This document shows, piece after piece, positions 21,969 to 33,806 of a stretch of 64,000 bases of DNA; position 1 is the first letter of the stretch, and the number at the start of each line of letters is the position of its first letter. A program made the translations under genes and the position numbers. Source of the DNA: Wurfbainia villosa (Eukaryota > Streptophyta > Magnoliopsida > Zingiberales > Zingiberaceae); assembly GCA_025175895.1 (NCBI GenBank), contig CM045988.1:16831647-16895646 (forward strand). Reading direction: 5' to 3'. The notes below the pieces were generated by a model. That model saw only the letters and a program-made list of their open reading frames with translations, had not been told where the DNA came from and made no database searches.

Positions 21969-23457
21969 GGTGGTGTGGAGACCTTGGGCGGTGGCAAGGA
22001 GAAGAGAGGAAAAGGAGAGAAGTATTTCCCAAAATAAACTTAGGGCTCTCCAAAAATCTAACCGCATTTTTATAGAGCCCGTGTTTCTTAACCATTAACA
22101 AAACTTCTCCTTAGAGTTATTGGTTCATAACCAAAACCTGTTAACCTACTCCAATAACTTAAATTAAAATAAATCGAACCGAATTGGTCTAATTTAAGTT
22201 AAATCGAACCGAACCAATTTTGGTTCATTCATTTAAAACAAACCAAACCCCTTTGGTTTACTCTTCACCATTGGATTAGAATCAAACTAATTTGGTTCAT
22301 CCATTATGTCTTCATAAGACTCAGCTCATCCATGCTTCCATTGCGACTGAAATAATTTCATGCTCGCTACTTGTTTGGTCCAACCAAACCTAGTTTCTCT
22401 CGATATGAGAATCTCATTCTCAAACTCGTTGTGCGTGTGACTAAATAGGTTCTCGATTTATGTTGGCCATCTATAATTAACCATTAATTATAGAACAATC
22501 ATGAGTGACACCTAGTAGTACATCATGATCCCCAATTAACTGAAAAATCAATGATTGATCCATAACCATTTCTGAAACCCTTCAGCAGCTACAATGAATT
22601 GTGCCCTATTCCCTTCACTCATCTTATACCCACTTGGTTCAAGACATGGTCTATAGTGTCAGTCCCCACTAGGATGATTATGTCACATGTAACCCAAGTA
22701 TCATTTTCTCATCCTATGGATTCTAGTTACTGCACATGTATCCAAGAGTACCTTACTCTAAACATGTAATGCTTTGGCCAAAGACTTTAGTAACAATCTG
22801 ACGAGAGGCCATGGGTATACATCTCCTCTCAAGGAGTGGTGAATCCTTTATAGGCTATTCAAACACCTTCGGACATTTCGACTTATACCCAATCATCCCG
22901 GGTGTACATCTCCTTGGAGATGCTTGCTTAAGATGTCAAAGCATAAGTCTCTATGAACAAGATGACTTGAATACCACAAGTCAAAGGAACATCGCATTTA
23001 AGCTGCTGTAAGAACTTCATTGACATATCCATATATGAATTGAACCATATGAAGTCTTACAGCTAGTCACTCCAATGAACTAGTTACCATAACTAGCATC
23101 CACGATTACCTTCGGACATCACAATGTCTCCAACCAGTGAGAATCAGCTGCTTGGATACACCAAAGAGTATACCTCGTTCTAGTCTCGACAGAATTGATG
23201 GTGTCCAAATCCATCAATTCATCGACTAGGGAGAATTTCAATACATCACAATTACACATGTAGAGATACTCACTAGTTGTGATCCAATCACAAATTCTCT
23301 CACGCTATGAATCGTATTGTGGACATTCAGTAAATGAGTTTAAGATCTAATCAAATACATGAAAATATGTATACTCAAATAGTGAATCTTCATTTATCAA
23401 ATAAATGGTACAACCATAAGGCGATTGCCTTAGGACACCTCTCATTTATTACTAACA
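21969..23457 (-). repeat. 5' LTR of B1, second part (mainly U3)
   Basis: Resumes in the B LTR at GGTGGTGTGGAGACC and ends TTACTAACA at 23457. Its TATA box is TTTTTATA near 22067-22074. Together with 14695-15418 it makes a 2.21-kb LTR, the size of the 3' LTR. Confidence 0.87.
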
Positions 23458-24218
23458 GCTTGATGTGCCGATCCGATTGCCATGCAATGATCTTTGCGTG
23501 CGCTGGTGGGCGACCATTCTGACCTAACATTTTTCTTATTTTGCTCTTGCATTTTCTATGCAACATTACAGATTTGGGGCGCCGATGCCATGATGTAACC
23601 CCATTTCTTTCCATCCTCATTCTTTATGGAAATGTTAGATTGGATCACCATAGGTTGGCAAGCTAGTGATCCTGGAGGCGACAGGTTCGAGGTTTAGATC
23701 GGTACATTGGTCAGCAAGATTGATATAAATTTACACGTCTCTGATCTCTGGTAAGATTACCGCTATCAACCTGTTGATTTGGGTTAAGAAATTTGAGTCA
23801 GTGAGGATCAAGATTGATATAACTCTGATTACAGGGGAGAAGGTTTTCTTTGAGATGAAATTAATTTGGCCTTTAGTTAAATTGAAGTGTTTAGGTTATA
23901 TATCTTATTAATGGTGAGAAAAATAATTATGGCCGTTTGCCTCTAATCTGCTTTCTAGTGCAGGTGATGAAGACAATGTGAGTAAAGTTGCCATTTCCTA
24001 TCTTAATTGATTGTGCAGGTTTGGTTCATTGAGTTGGATTAAGGAAGCTAGGTTTGGTAAGTCTAGACTTGAATGGTTATGGATGTATACCAATGTTTGT
24101 ATGTTGAAGTCGATCGTGGTTTATAGATTAGTAGATGGTATGTGGATGAAGATGTTGTGGAATGATATAATGGTTTTGTGTAATGGTCGGAAATATGACT
24201 TTGCTCATGTTTATTATA
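23458..24218. other. Older host DNA between B1 and the CACTA element
   Basis: Unique-looking sequence with no long frame. It has splice-like features on the plus strand (TTACAG near 23572, TGTGCAG near 24018, GTAAGTC near 24057) but no domain. It continues the sequence broken at 7477 and continues again at 31427. It could be noncoding transcribed DNA or part of an old gypsy LTR. Confidence 0.35.
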
Positions 24219-24760
24219 CACTACAAAAAAAAACCCTTTAGAAGCGGTTTTAAAAAGCCTTTAGAACCACTTATCAACCGCTTCTAAATAATTAGAATCG
24301 GTTTTTAACCGTTGTAGATAATGGCGATGCTAAAGACAACCGAAGCGGTAAAATAAACCGGTGGTTCAAAATAAAGAGCCGGTTGTGTTGGAGACCTATA
24401 GAAATGGTTTTTAACCGGTTCTAAAGAGTTTTCAACCGCTCCTATTGTACAAACATCACAAACGCTTGTGACTGCTTGTGTTGGAGACCTATAGAATCCG
24501 TTAAAAACTGATTCTACAAAGTTTGCAACCGCTCCTATTATACAAACATCACAAGCACTTATGACCGCATTTATAAACATACATTTTAAAAGCGGTTCAA
24601 ACCACACATTAAAATCGGTTAAAACCACTCCTAATGTGTCTGTTGTCGATGTAATAAACAGAGTTTTAGGAGCGGTTTTAACCGCTCCTAATGTGTTTGT
24701 ATGGCGAAAGGTTTAGGTGCGGTTAAAAACCGCTCCTAATGTTTATAAGCGCTTCTAATA
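24219..24760. repeat. Left terminal and subterminal repeats of the CACTA element
   Basis: After the terminal CACTACAAAA come about ten copies, in both orientations, of AGCGGTT...AACCGCT with TCCTAATG or TTCTAAA attached. In En/Spm elements such motifs bind the element-encoded DNA-binding protein. The mix of orientations allows extensive hairpins. Confidence 0.82.
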
Positions 24761-24989
24761 TCGAATTTGAACAATGATCTCATATCATATTGATACAATA
24801 CCAAATTAAATTAATTTACAATATTCACATTTCACTTCACAAAACAAATTTATTGTATTATCAAACTAACACATAATATTCATGTTTAAGTTCAAAATGT
24901 TAATACATCTCATTAAAATTTTACTCCACACTATATTTTACTCGGAATGCATCTCAATACATTTTACTCCACACTAGTGTTAATACATC

Positions 24990-25460
24990 TCAATGGTAGA
25001 TTTTGATAAAAACTTGTATGAAGGATTCCTTTTGCAACATCCTCAGCTTTCTTTTGCCCAGTCTCTGCTTGCTTCCTTTGTTCTTCAGCTTTTCTTTTCC
25101 CTGTTTCAAGCAGCTTTTTTTCCGTCGTTACTTTTGTTTTGGCATCGGTAAGTTCAGTTCTTAATCTCTCCAAAGAAAGTTTAAGCTCCTCAGATTTCTT
25201 TCGCTCAGTCTCTGCTAGCTTCCTTTGTTCTTCAGCCTTCCTTTGCTCTGTTTCAAGCAGCTTTCTTCCCTCTGCAACTTTTTTTTTTCTCAACTTCAGC
25301 TCTCTTCTTCTCAGTATCACCTCTTTCTTTCTCGTTTACAAGTTCTTCTTTCAGCAATTTTATCTCTAAATCCCTTTCAGAGATGCAATTATCGTGCATC
25401 TTACCATGAGCTTTAGTTTCTGGTGATAAGCGGCTATCTCACCTTCAAATCATAAATTTC
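24990..25460 (-). pseudogene. Coiled-coil gene fragment inside the CACTA element
   Basis: On the minus strand a lysine/glutamate/arginine-rich frame contains repeated blocks like KLLETEQRKAEEQRKLAET, typical of a long coiled coil. The upstream part (LEIKLLKEELVNEKERGDTE) is in a different frame, and the A-run near 25287 marks a one-base slip. It is unlike any CACTA transposase domain I know. It reminds me of plant nuclear coiled-coil proteins of the MEE22 kind, from memory only. Simple coiled-coil similarity can mislead, so origin as captured host sequence is an inference. No promoter or start codon is evident. Confidence 0.5.
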
Positions 25461-27470
25461 CTTCTCCAACTTAAGTATGATACACTGGTTCTTCTTCTTT
25501 TCTTTTTTCCAGGTTCCAAATCCTCATGTTCTTGACAAACTTAATAAGATAAGAAGACTCGGTCATCTAGAGACTAGGGAAGTTGATAAAAAAAAAACAG
25601 GTTGAAACACAGAAGAAACAAAAGAAAATTATTTATTGACATATAACATTTTCCAGTTGCAGGATAAAGAATTCAAAGTACAACTTTAATAACACTCAGA
25701 AAAAAGATGCATGCAGACACATTCTTTTGAGTCATGCATATCGAAATGCCACTCACACAGAGTGTTTGGATTTTAGACTTCATAGAAGAAAGATGAAGAG
25801 ATACCACATATAATCGAAGGAGAAGTAACTTCAAAACTATGAGATTTTTATTTATGCTACCTCTGTGTGCATAAAACTTCAAAAATATATTTTACTCGGA
25901 ATGCATCTCAATACATTTTACTCCACACTAGTGTTAATACATCTCAATGGCAGATTTTGATAAAAATATTCAAAACCATGTTCATTTTCCAATATAATTG
26001 AAATTGAAAAAAGAATTAATTATGTGTACAAAAGGCCAAGAGCAACTTGTTCTACACCCAGAATGCGTGGTATATCAACAAATTCTTACAACATTACATC
26101 ATTACCTGCACACAACTTTCAAGTTTCAAAAAAAAAAATCAAGGTGATGAGTTGGTGGCAAATATTTCCTACAAATTTCTCAATTACCTTCGGATAGATC
26201 GAGTCTTTTTCTGAACATGATCCATTATTATAACTATTTTACAATAATAAAGAGTCGACGCCCATTCCAACTCAATGATGAACAAAATGTTTGATAGCGT
26301 GACTTGTGAAATAATTTCCATTCATAAGAATAGCAAAAATGTTCACTTTGAACCTAGCCCAACAGAGTCTAGAAAGGTTAATAGTGATAATGATAAAATT
26401 GAGTAGCAAATAATGATGTATGATTGTTGGAGTTAATTAGTGAACTCAACAACTCCCAAGTATATAAACTAGTCGCTACGATATCAATTATCCATTATAA
26501 TCATTTCTAGTCTTTCCATGAATATAACAATGAATATTCGACCTCACTAAATTAAAAAGATTCACTGACTAATGACTTTGAATAAAATTTTTATTGGATG
26601 TCTTTGAAGAAGTGTCATCAAATATGTTGTTTAACTTAAAACTCACTTAATCAGCCATGTTATAATTTCTTACTTTTCTCCCCGAGTAAAAGAAAATTTT
26701 CATGGTCTTTCTTTTCACCATTAAACTCTTACATCATTCTACTGAATTCTTATTATTTGTCAAGAATAAAGTTCTAAGATAAACTTTGTGCAACATTTTC
26801 ATGCAGGAGTTAGAGACTATTGTTTGTCTCTTTGATTGGTTAGCACATAGAGTGGGCAAGATCTAAAAGTTCTCTCCTTTAGTCCTTTTTTCCCCTCCAA
26901 CTTTTAATTTCAATATACAGTTGGAAAGTTTATTAGGTCGGATATTAATTTAACTTCTCAGACTTACAAAAAGATAGAACTTTCACCAAAAATTATTCAT
27001 CATTATGTCAATCATTCCATGAAAAAAAGATTTTGATTGGAATACGAAAACATACCTTTTCCTTTATACTTGTTATATAGTTCACTAATGCGTGTAGTTG
27101 CTATTTGTGAACCCAGTTAAAAATCACAATGGAGATATCGATTCTCCCACAAACCATCATCAAACAAGAAGGCATAAAAAAACACACAGATCATGATCCC
27201 AAGAAACATAAAACGTTACGATAAGAAGGTGGCACCATCATGCATAATTTTTTCCTATCGAATTTGTTGTTATATTCATATATTGTATCCTTCAAACTAG
27301 AACCTTTGTGGAATGACATCAGATCATTGCCAGCAGTAGCAGAAAATAGCAGAAAATAGAAAATAGCAGAAAATAGCAGAACCAAGAAACATATGTATTT
27401 AAAAAATAAAAATATTAAATACTCTAATAGAAACATATGTATTTAAAAACCAACCTCAACGATTGCATTC
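25461..27470. other. AT-rich interior of the CACTA element without recognisable genes
   Basis: About 2 kb with only short frames. A repeated phrase, TTTTACTCCACACTAGTGTTAATACATCTCAATGG-like, occurs near 24962 and 25918, a local duplication. AGCAGAAAATAGCAGAAAATAG repeats lie at 27340-27380. Confidence 0.5.
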
Positions 27471-27479
27471 AAAATTCTC

Positions 27480-29368
27480 TCTAGTCATCTGGTTCTGGTG
27501 ATGGGGAGGATCTATATCTATTTTCTTCCGCAGTCGATGGAAATTGTTGTTGCATAATATTTGTAAATATAGCTGCCATCTACAAAAATAAATAAATTTG
27601 ATATCATCTACTTAATTATAAAAATACCTTTTTGCCTTTATTTTGTTTGTGTGAGAAATGTTATTACTTGTGCCGGTAAAAATTCAGGTCCACGAGAGCC
27701 CCCAGCACTTCCAGACATCATATTTAGCATTACTCGTGCAAAATTTTGAAACTGATTATTTTCTTGCATCTGTCTTCTCATCTCCTCTATTTCCGTCTGT
27801 CATTGTGCTTCTCGCAACTCCATTTCTTTAATTTTCTCTCCCATTTCCCTAAATTTATCTGTTAAATCTGAATTAGAGTGATAATCTTGCCAGTACATTG
27901 AGTTGCATTTACATTGCTCTGGGAACACTTGGCTAGGTAGCGCACCAGCTCCTAAACATCTAACTCGACCAGAGTGCTCGGGTCCAAAAACCTCACTATA
28001 TATATAAAAACATAATTAAAGTTGAACCATATTTAACTTCTATAAAAATAAATTAAATTATAAGTAAATTGTTACCAAATGCCTCGTGTACTTCTATTGG
28101 TTGTGTTCCTTCAGGTTTATCCTGGAGGTGACGATCCACAGCCTCTTTAAGTAAATTCTAACAAGAAAATAAAATGTTAATAGAATGAAAAAAAATTCAA
28201 AGCCAACTTAAGGAGTAAAATATATTATTCTTACCTCAACTCGTATTGCCTCATCACAATAGGAGCACCTCCTTTCTTTTACTTCTTCGACTTAATTGTT
28301 GTATTTCAATACGACTCGGTTTCGCCATTCTCTTGAGACTAACAGGTAATAAATTCACATTTAACACCAAGGATAAGAGAATTAAAGTTTAAAACAATAA
28401 ATGAGCAGTGAGAAATTAATCAGAAGAAGAAAAAAATAATTTTGATTCTTACAAACTTATATTCCAACGATGGAATACTAGTGCGCCTTGTGCATGGGTC
28501 CCTTTCTTTTGTTTGCATTTTCTCTATTGATTTTTGAAGTTTTCTGACACAAAAATTTATAATAAATTATAACATCTATAAACATATGTAAAAACAATTA
28601 ATACTAATTGTACCTCAGAGACTTCCAATAGTTACATAAAACTTCCTAAGTTTGAAATGTCAACCCATGAGGAATGGGTCAGATTGCAACAAGCTCTTCT
28701 AGTGGAGTATTAGAATCATAAGATGTAGCTTTCACTTCAGTCCTCCACCGTCTCCATGTTCCCATCATTTGCATTATAACTTTTCTATGGCGATTGGGGA
28801 TACGAAACGTGCCTATAAACAAAAATTAAATATGTGCATGCTTTAAATTCAAAATTGAAATTAACACTTGTCAACTTACGAATAAGGTCCCATGCATCAT
28901 TCAAGCGATTTGTCGGCATTTTTCTCCAATCTAAAAAGTTTAGAGCAACACAAGTTCATTCTGCAATAGTCCCAATAAAATTTGCAAGTGTCGGTTGTAA
29001 ATCACCGTAAGGTTGTCCCCTTTCATTGAATTTCACTACTAGCACATGATCAGGATGTAAACCATGAATATCTCTCATAATAGTCTTTCCACGTCTTCTT
29101 TGTTGAGCTTGGGATGAAGACATGGCCTCATTTTCCTCTGAAAATATAATTTTCACTTGGTGTTGCAAAAACTAATCACTATTCATATCCAAAAAATTTT
29201 CACCTTGCTCATTAACCTCATGATTTTGTGTATCATTTTGTATCTCTAATGGTGAATGGGATGTTGTGTCTTGTGATTCATTTTCATCATCAACTCTTCT
29301 ATTAATTGATTCTTCTCCCTAGATCGCCTTTGACTATTTTGGAGTAGCTGATTCGCTTTGTTTGCCAT
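27480..29368 (-). pseudogene. Transposase_24-type (Ptta/En/Spm) protein, degenerate multi-exon gene
   Basis: The minus-strand ATG at 29368 begins MANKANQLLQNSQRRSRE. After a frameshift the text RGKTIMRDIHGLHPDHVLVV and KFNERGQPYGDLQPTLANFI (28956-29100) matches the conserved N-terminal block of the plant Ptta/En/Spm family. LDWRKMPTNRLNDAWDLIR follows, with a GTAAGT donor near 28885. After TATAGGCACG (about 28812) comes RIPNRHRKVIMQMMGTWRRW, the next family block. Later exons give QEGTQPIEVHE-like and EVFGPEHSGRVRCLG-like text near 27960-28130. The end, QFPSTAEENRYRSSPSPEPDD with a stop, is near 27480. Several in-frame stops (near 28970, 28685, 28650) show it is dead. This family's protein is thought to bind element ends rather than cut DNA. 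Confidence 0.62.
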
Positions 29369-29389
29369 TTTCGAAAGTTACCTAAAAAT

Positions 29390-30800
29390 AATATAGAAAT
29401 CAGTTACAAACTAATAGAAAAATTATCCTATTTCCCATTGCATAGGTAGCATAAGAGTAGCATATAATATGGTAAGCTAAACAAACTAATAAGAAATCAA
29501 AGTGACAACAATTGAAAGATTGCCAAAAAGGTGAAAAGCATAATCAACTTTGGTGATATTTTCATGATGAACAATTAACAAAATCTATAGTTAATAAAAT
29601 GTGAGCACACACACCACTAAGGATGAAAGTTTATACCAACAATCCAAATTTGAATCAAACTTAAATGGAAACAAAATCGAATATCGCAACAATTAGATCG
29701 ATTGGTCACTTGCTATTATTATTCTTGTGCAATTAGGATTAATTGTGACAGATTATAAAAATGAGAAAATATTTTTGAGAAGACATGAGCATCTCCAACA
29801 ATGATAAGCAAGCTTTGTAATCGAAATGAGCCACGATCAACATTGTTCAAGCTGTTTATTAGAGAAAACACAATGAACAAAGCTCAATCAAACTTAAAGT
29901 TGAGTATTCAAGCATGTTTATTAAAAGCTTCTCATGGCATGGTGTAGGCATATCCAACAATAATAAGTAGGCTTGTAACTAAGTAAAACCAAGCTCAACA
30001 TTGTTCAAGCAATTTAATAGATAAAAACTGCAAGTTAAGCTCAATCAAGCTCAAAGGTATGTATTAAAGCTTGTTTAATAAAAAGGTTATCAACCCCTTC
30101 TAATGTTTTGAGTTCTTACCAAGCTCAGATAGATAACTTAAAATAACAGGATTTGTAAAAGAACATAAAGGAAATACAAACAATATCTATTACATATGTA
30201 TACACAAATCTTTTAGAAACTCAGATAAACGAGCTTTTACGTGTTTTAAAAAAACCTCAAACATAGAAATTGGGTTTTAAAGCATATATGTATTGTAACT
30301 GGTTATCTAGTTTGGGCTGGTTTAGTTTATTTTCTTAAACATATATGTATTGTGCATCCGTAGAAGTAATTGATATGTGAATTATTTGAACTTCTACCCA
30401 TGCTTATTCATACTATGAAAATGAAGTTTTTCCATCAAGCTTCGCCTCTCCTCTTATCATCAAACTATGTTGAACAAGTTATATATAATGGAAATCATCA
30501 AGAAATGCTAGCCTAAAACATAGTAGTATTGCTTTAGTATATGCCTGCTCACGCATGCTTGTTAAACCTATAAATTCTTAACCCGGATGATACATGATCG
30601 GGCGGATAAACACCGCGACCCTTCTTACGAGACATCGGCGGATTGGCGATACCGCGTATGGACAATATGCGTGAATGCGATAAATGGCTCGTAAGGGAAG
30701 GAAGTTAGGTTTTTCGAGACGGGAGACGGATTTCGGGAGTTGGAGACGGAGATATAGCCGCGGGAAACGAAATAAATTTCGTTCGAAGAAGAGGGAAATT
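29390..30800. other. CACTA interior, upstream side of the Transposase_24 gene
   Basis: AT-rich, no long frame. It probably holds the promoter and leader of the degenerate gene. An imperfect repeat containing AAGCTTGTTTATTAAA-like text occurs near 29880-30080. GC rises at 30590-30790, with CG-rich text just before the right subterminal repeats, as is common next to CACTA ends. Confidence 0.4.
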
Positions 30801-30809
30801 AACCTAAAG

Positions 30810-31426
30810 GACGACCTTTAGCAGCGGTCGAAAACCGCTCCTGAAAAGTCTCCAATAGAATCGGTCAAATATACCGCTTCTAAAGGTTTTGTCTATAGAA
30901 CCGGTTAAAATTTACCACTTCTAAATGTTACCAATAGAACCGATCAAATTATACCGCTTCTAAAGGTTGCCAAACCGGTACCGGCCTTTAGGAGCGGTCA
31001 AAAACCGCTTCTAAAGGTCCCCAATAGAATCGATCAAAATGACCGCTTCTAAAAGTTAATCTTTGATGTATTTTTGGTACTGGCCTTTAGGAGCGGTCAA
31101 AAACCGCTTCTAAAGGTCCCCAATAGAACCGGTAAAAAATGACCGCTTCTAAAAGTTAATCTTTGATGTATTTTTGGTACTGGCCTTTAGGAGCGGTCAA
31201 AAACCGCTTCTAAAGGTCCCCAATAGAACCGGTCAAAAATGACCGCTTCTAAAAGTTAATCTTTGATGTAGTTTTTGTATTGGCCTTTAGGAGCGGTCAA
31301 CCAACCGCTTCTAAAGGTCCCCAATAGAATCGGTCAAAAATGACCGCTTCTAAAAGCCCCTCCTTTACCATCATTTTCCCAACTGCTTCTAAATTTCCGA
31401 TCCAAATGCCTCATTTTTTTATAGTG
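30810..31426. repeat. Right subterminal and terminal repeats of the CACTA element
   Basis: TTTAGGAGCGGTCAAAAACC and GCTTCTAAAGGTCCCCAATA repeat in units of about 118 bases near 30980, 31080, 31185 and 31280, ending TTTTTTTATAGTG. The later units are almost identical, so they were amplified recently. Confidence 0.85.
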
Positions 31427-32149
31427 ATATTGGTTGATATTGGAAGATTGGTGAACAAGGATATGTTAAGGTGAAGTAGTTAACTATTGATTTAATTGTT
31501 AATTGGATCTAGTGTGTATACTTTCGGTGATATAGCCGAGGTGATTTAGGATGTGTGATTGAGAATTTAATTAGTATTGGGATAATGGATGTGAATATGA
31601 GATTGATGTAGGATTCGATTTGGTCATGTTAGAACTTAATTGTAGTTCATGTTGTCTTGCAGGACTTTGGTTAGTGACTGATGCTTGTACACATGGACAA
31701 CTAAAGGAGCTATTTAACAGGTGGGTAATTTCCTACCCTGGTCAGGTAGTAGCTAAACCCTAAAGTATATAACTTCATATTATTGTCACGTTGATCTTGA
31801 CTCCACTCTAGTTTTTCTAATGCTTGATACTTTTGTCTTTACACTTAAATACTCTGTTATTGTTGTTATATATTCATTCATTTTTGTTATGAATTATAGA
31901 CTGTTATGGTAAGTGAACCTGTAGTGGTTTACCTATGTGTACGTAGATAAATTCGGTTGTAAAACTAAATTGTGCAATCTAGATAAATCATCCGGGGATG
32001 AGTAATATTCTAGAAGTAAAGTTGAGTTTCCATGTTATATCCTGATGATGTGTGCATATCCACTATGGATCAGGTAGTCGTGTATGGATGTGTGATTGTT
32101 GATACAACGTCGCTACGGACTGGTGGTCCTAGCTTGGTTGTGATTAATT

Positions 32150-32400
32150 GAGTATGACTCTCTGCAGGATAGAGAGTGCATTGATCAGTCGAGTATGACT
32201 CTTTACAGGATAGAGAATGTTATGATCAGTTGTGTACGACTCTTTGAAGGATATAGAGTGCATTAATCAGTCGAGTATGACTCTCTGTAGGATAGGGAGT
32301 GTTATGATCAGTTGTGTACGACTCTCTTTAAGATTGAGAGTGCATTGATCAGTCGAGTATGACTCTCTGTAGGATAGAGAGTGTTATGATCAGTTGAGTA
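32150..32400 (+). repeat. 41-bp tandem repeat in an alternating two-unit (82-bp) pattern
   Basis: Six units of the type GAGTATGACTCTCTGCAGGA plus TAGAGAGTGCATTGATCAGT. Odd and even units differ consistently: ...GCATTGATCAGTCGAG alternates with ...GTTATGATCAGTTGTG. ACTCTCT and AGAGAGT in a unit can pair as a 7-bp stem. Confidence 0.8.
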
Positions 32401-32754
32401 TATGTGACTGTGCATTTATGTCATTTGCATGCATGCTGGTGACTAGGTCTCCCTTGTGGTTGAGAGGGTCATCAGTCATCCTGCCTCCTAGGTTACTCAT
32501 AGAGGAATAACTGGTGTGAGGGCAGAGCATTTGTTGTGTCACACTCTTCCACTATAGACGATGGTAGTTGGAGTTGGAGTTGTGTGCAGTTATCCTGCAT
32601 GTATGACACTCGACCACTCATGGGTAGTGACTGTCGGAGTGACCCACAGTAGGGACCCCCGTTGTGTAGCTAGCTCTTTATGCTTATATGCTACTTGTTT
32701 ATAATTGTCCACTCGGCCACTTGAGAGAAGTGGTTCATGTTGAGTTGGGACAGT

Positions 32755-32756
<2 letters not shown>

Positions 32757-32785
<29 letters not shown>
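32757..32785. repeat. TA dinucleotide microsatellite at the left junction of D
   Basis: An uninterrupted TA run ends where the D LTR starts and resumes directly after D at 56350-56375. D therefore inserted into the run, and the target duplication cannot be told apart from the repeat. Confidence 0.9.
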
Positions 32786-32790
<5 letters not shown>

Positions 32791-33322
32791 GTGCAGGGGC
32801 ACCTAAGGATATATCACTATCTCACGAGCTGAATCGAGTGTGCAGAAAAGTGCTAAATCTAGAGCTAAAGGCTAGCGACACCCGGAGGGAGCCGTGGTGG
32901 TCGGGCGACACTCGAGTGATTTCAGAGGAAGCCGAAGGAATCAAGTGAAAGGCCAGAAGCGAAAGCGACACAGTAAGTATCGAGGTAAAGCTCGTGTGTG
33001 TGAGAGAAAGAGAGGTTGTATCCTCCTTACGGGGATGATCTTAAGCGTAGATCCGACCAAAGACATCCTATAGATAGTCTAGGTTGAGATCAGACAGTCG
33101 GCGGCCGTCGAAATAATGTTTTTGTTAAGCTAACTTTGCCCTGCAACTAGGGCCTTGGAGTAGTAGCCTTCGACTACGAACCAAGTAAAACCCTTGTGTC
33201 TATTGTCTCGTTTGTTTTGTTTTTATCTTCCACTGTGTCTACTCATGTTTTAACGAACGAAGTTGAATGAAAGATTTTCTATCGCTATTCACCCCCCTCT
33301 AGCGATCCGCTTCGATTCAACA
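32786..33322 (+). repeat. 5' LTR of D (537 bp, internally deleted)
   Basis: From TGTTGGTGCAGGGGCACC to CGATTCAACA. Compared with the 3' LTR it lacks 41 bases after CACCTAAG (flanked by a TAAG microhomology) and about 525 bases corresponding to 55643-56168. The second deletion removes the TATA box. Confidence 0.88.
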
Positions 33323-33324
33323 AT

Positions 33325-33336
33325 TGGTATCAGAGC
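33325..33336 (+). promoter_or_regulatory. Primer-binding site of D
   Basis: TGGTATCAGAGC, a perfect initiator methionine tRNA complement, two bases after the LTR. Confidence 0.93.
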
Positions 33337-33806
33337 CGGGGGCACTCAGATTCGGTGCAACCATCGGTAGAGCATTTTTCTTTTCGTATTTATCGTTTTA
33401 AGATTTCTCCCACACTACTAATCCAAGACCAAGTCTTGGTACATAGTTTTTGGTTGTGTTTCTGCAAGTACTAATCGCCTTCGGAGTACCTCACGATCAA
33501 ACGAGCATAACTTTTGCTACAAGTGGACTCACAAAATGATCTACCCACCAAATCGAAGCTCTCTAAGAGATCTACACTTCTTTAACCCCCGTAACAAGTT
33601 GTTTTCATCCCCAGAAATTGACATTTAGTACCCTTTCGGGGGCATCGAAGGTTGTGAGTACTTACTTTTTGTTTAAATTTCTTATCTCTTTGTTTAACCT
33701 TCTATATCTCATTTGTTTTTTTTTATTTCCCACACCACTAATCCAAGACTCGAGTCTTGGCAAGTTTTTTTGTTTTTTTTTGTTTTGTGTGTGCAAGTTT
33801 TTCTTT

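Larger units (their letters stand above)
7478..23457 (-). mobile_element. Element B1: Ty1/copia retrotransposon containing nested element A2
   Basis: The left LTR (7478-9696) and the split right LTR (14695-15418 plus 21969-23457) enclose a primer site, a leader and a broken gag-pol on the minus strand. Flanks are GCTAG (7473-7477) and GCTTG (23458-23462), a 5-bp duplication with one change. Without A2 the element is about 9.4 kb, a normal copia size. Its two LTRs have diverged more than those of B2, so it is the older insertion of the family. Confidence 0.88.
24219..31426. mobile_element. CACTA (En/Spm-type) DNA transposon, 7.2 kb, probably non-autonomous
   Basis: It begins CACTACAAAAAAA and ends TTTTTTTATAGTG, inverted termini of the CACTA superfamily. 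It is flanked by ATA on both sides (24216-24218 and 31427-31429), the 3-bp duplication typical of this group. Both ends carry dense subterminal repeats built on AAGCGGTTTTTAACCGCT. Inside, on the minus strand, are degenerate exons of a Transposase_24-type protein and a coiled-coil fragment. I find no TNP2-type DDE transposase, so it could not move itself. Confidence 0.9.
31427..32785 (+). other. Host DNA, perhaps an old Ty3/gypsy LTR, left of element D
   Basis: No long frame. An apparent small exon with TTGCAG before and GTGGGT after lies at about 31663-31720. The 41-bp tandem array (32150-32400) and a TA microsatellite at the D junction follow. Text at the other side of D (56350-57323) continues it and ends CAGGGGAGATG...GGGTGTGAC, which resembles the 3' end of plant gypsy LTRs. 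The classification is tentative. Confidence 0.35.

Noticed and set aside
33325..33336. TGGTATCAGAGC sites as tRNA gene pieces
   Set aside because: They are retrotransposon primer-binding sites next to LTR ends; no cloverleaf surrounds them.
33618..33806. Upstream extension of the D gag from a TTG
   Set aside because: The ATG at 33807 fits the start of related gags; the upstream part is T-rich and hydrophobic by composition.
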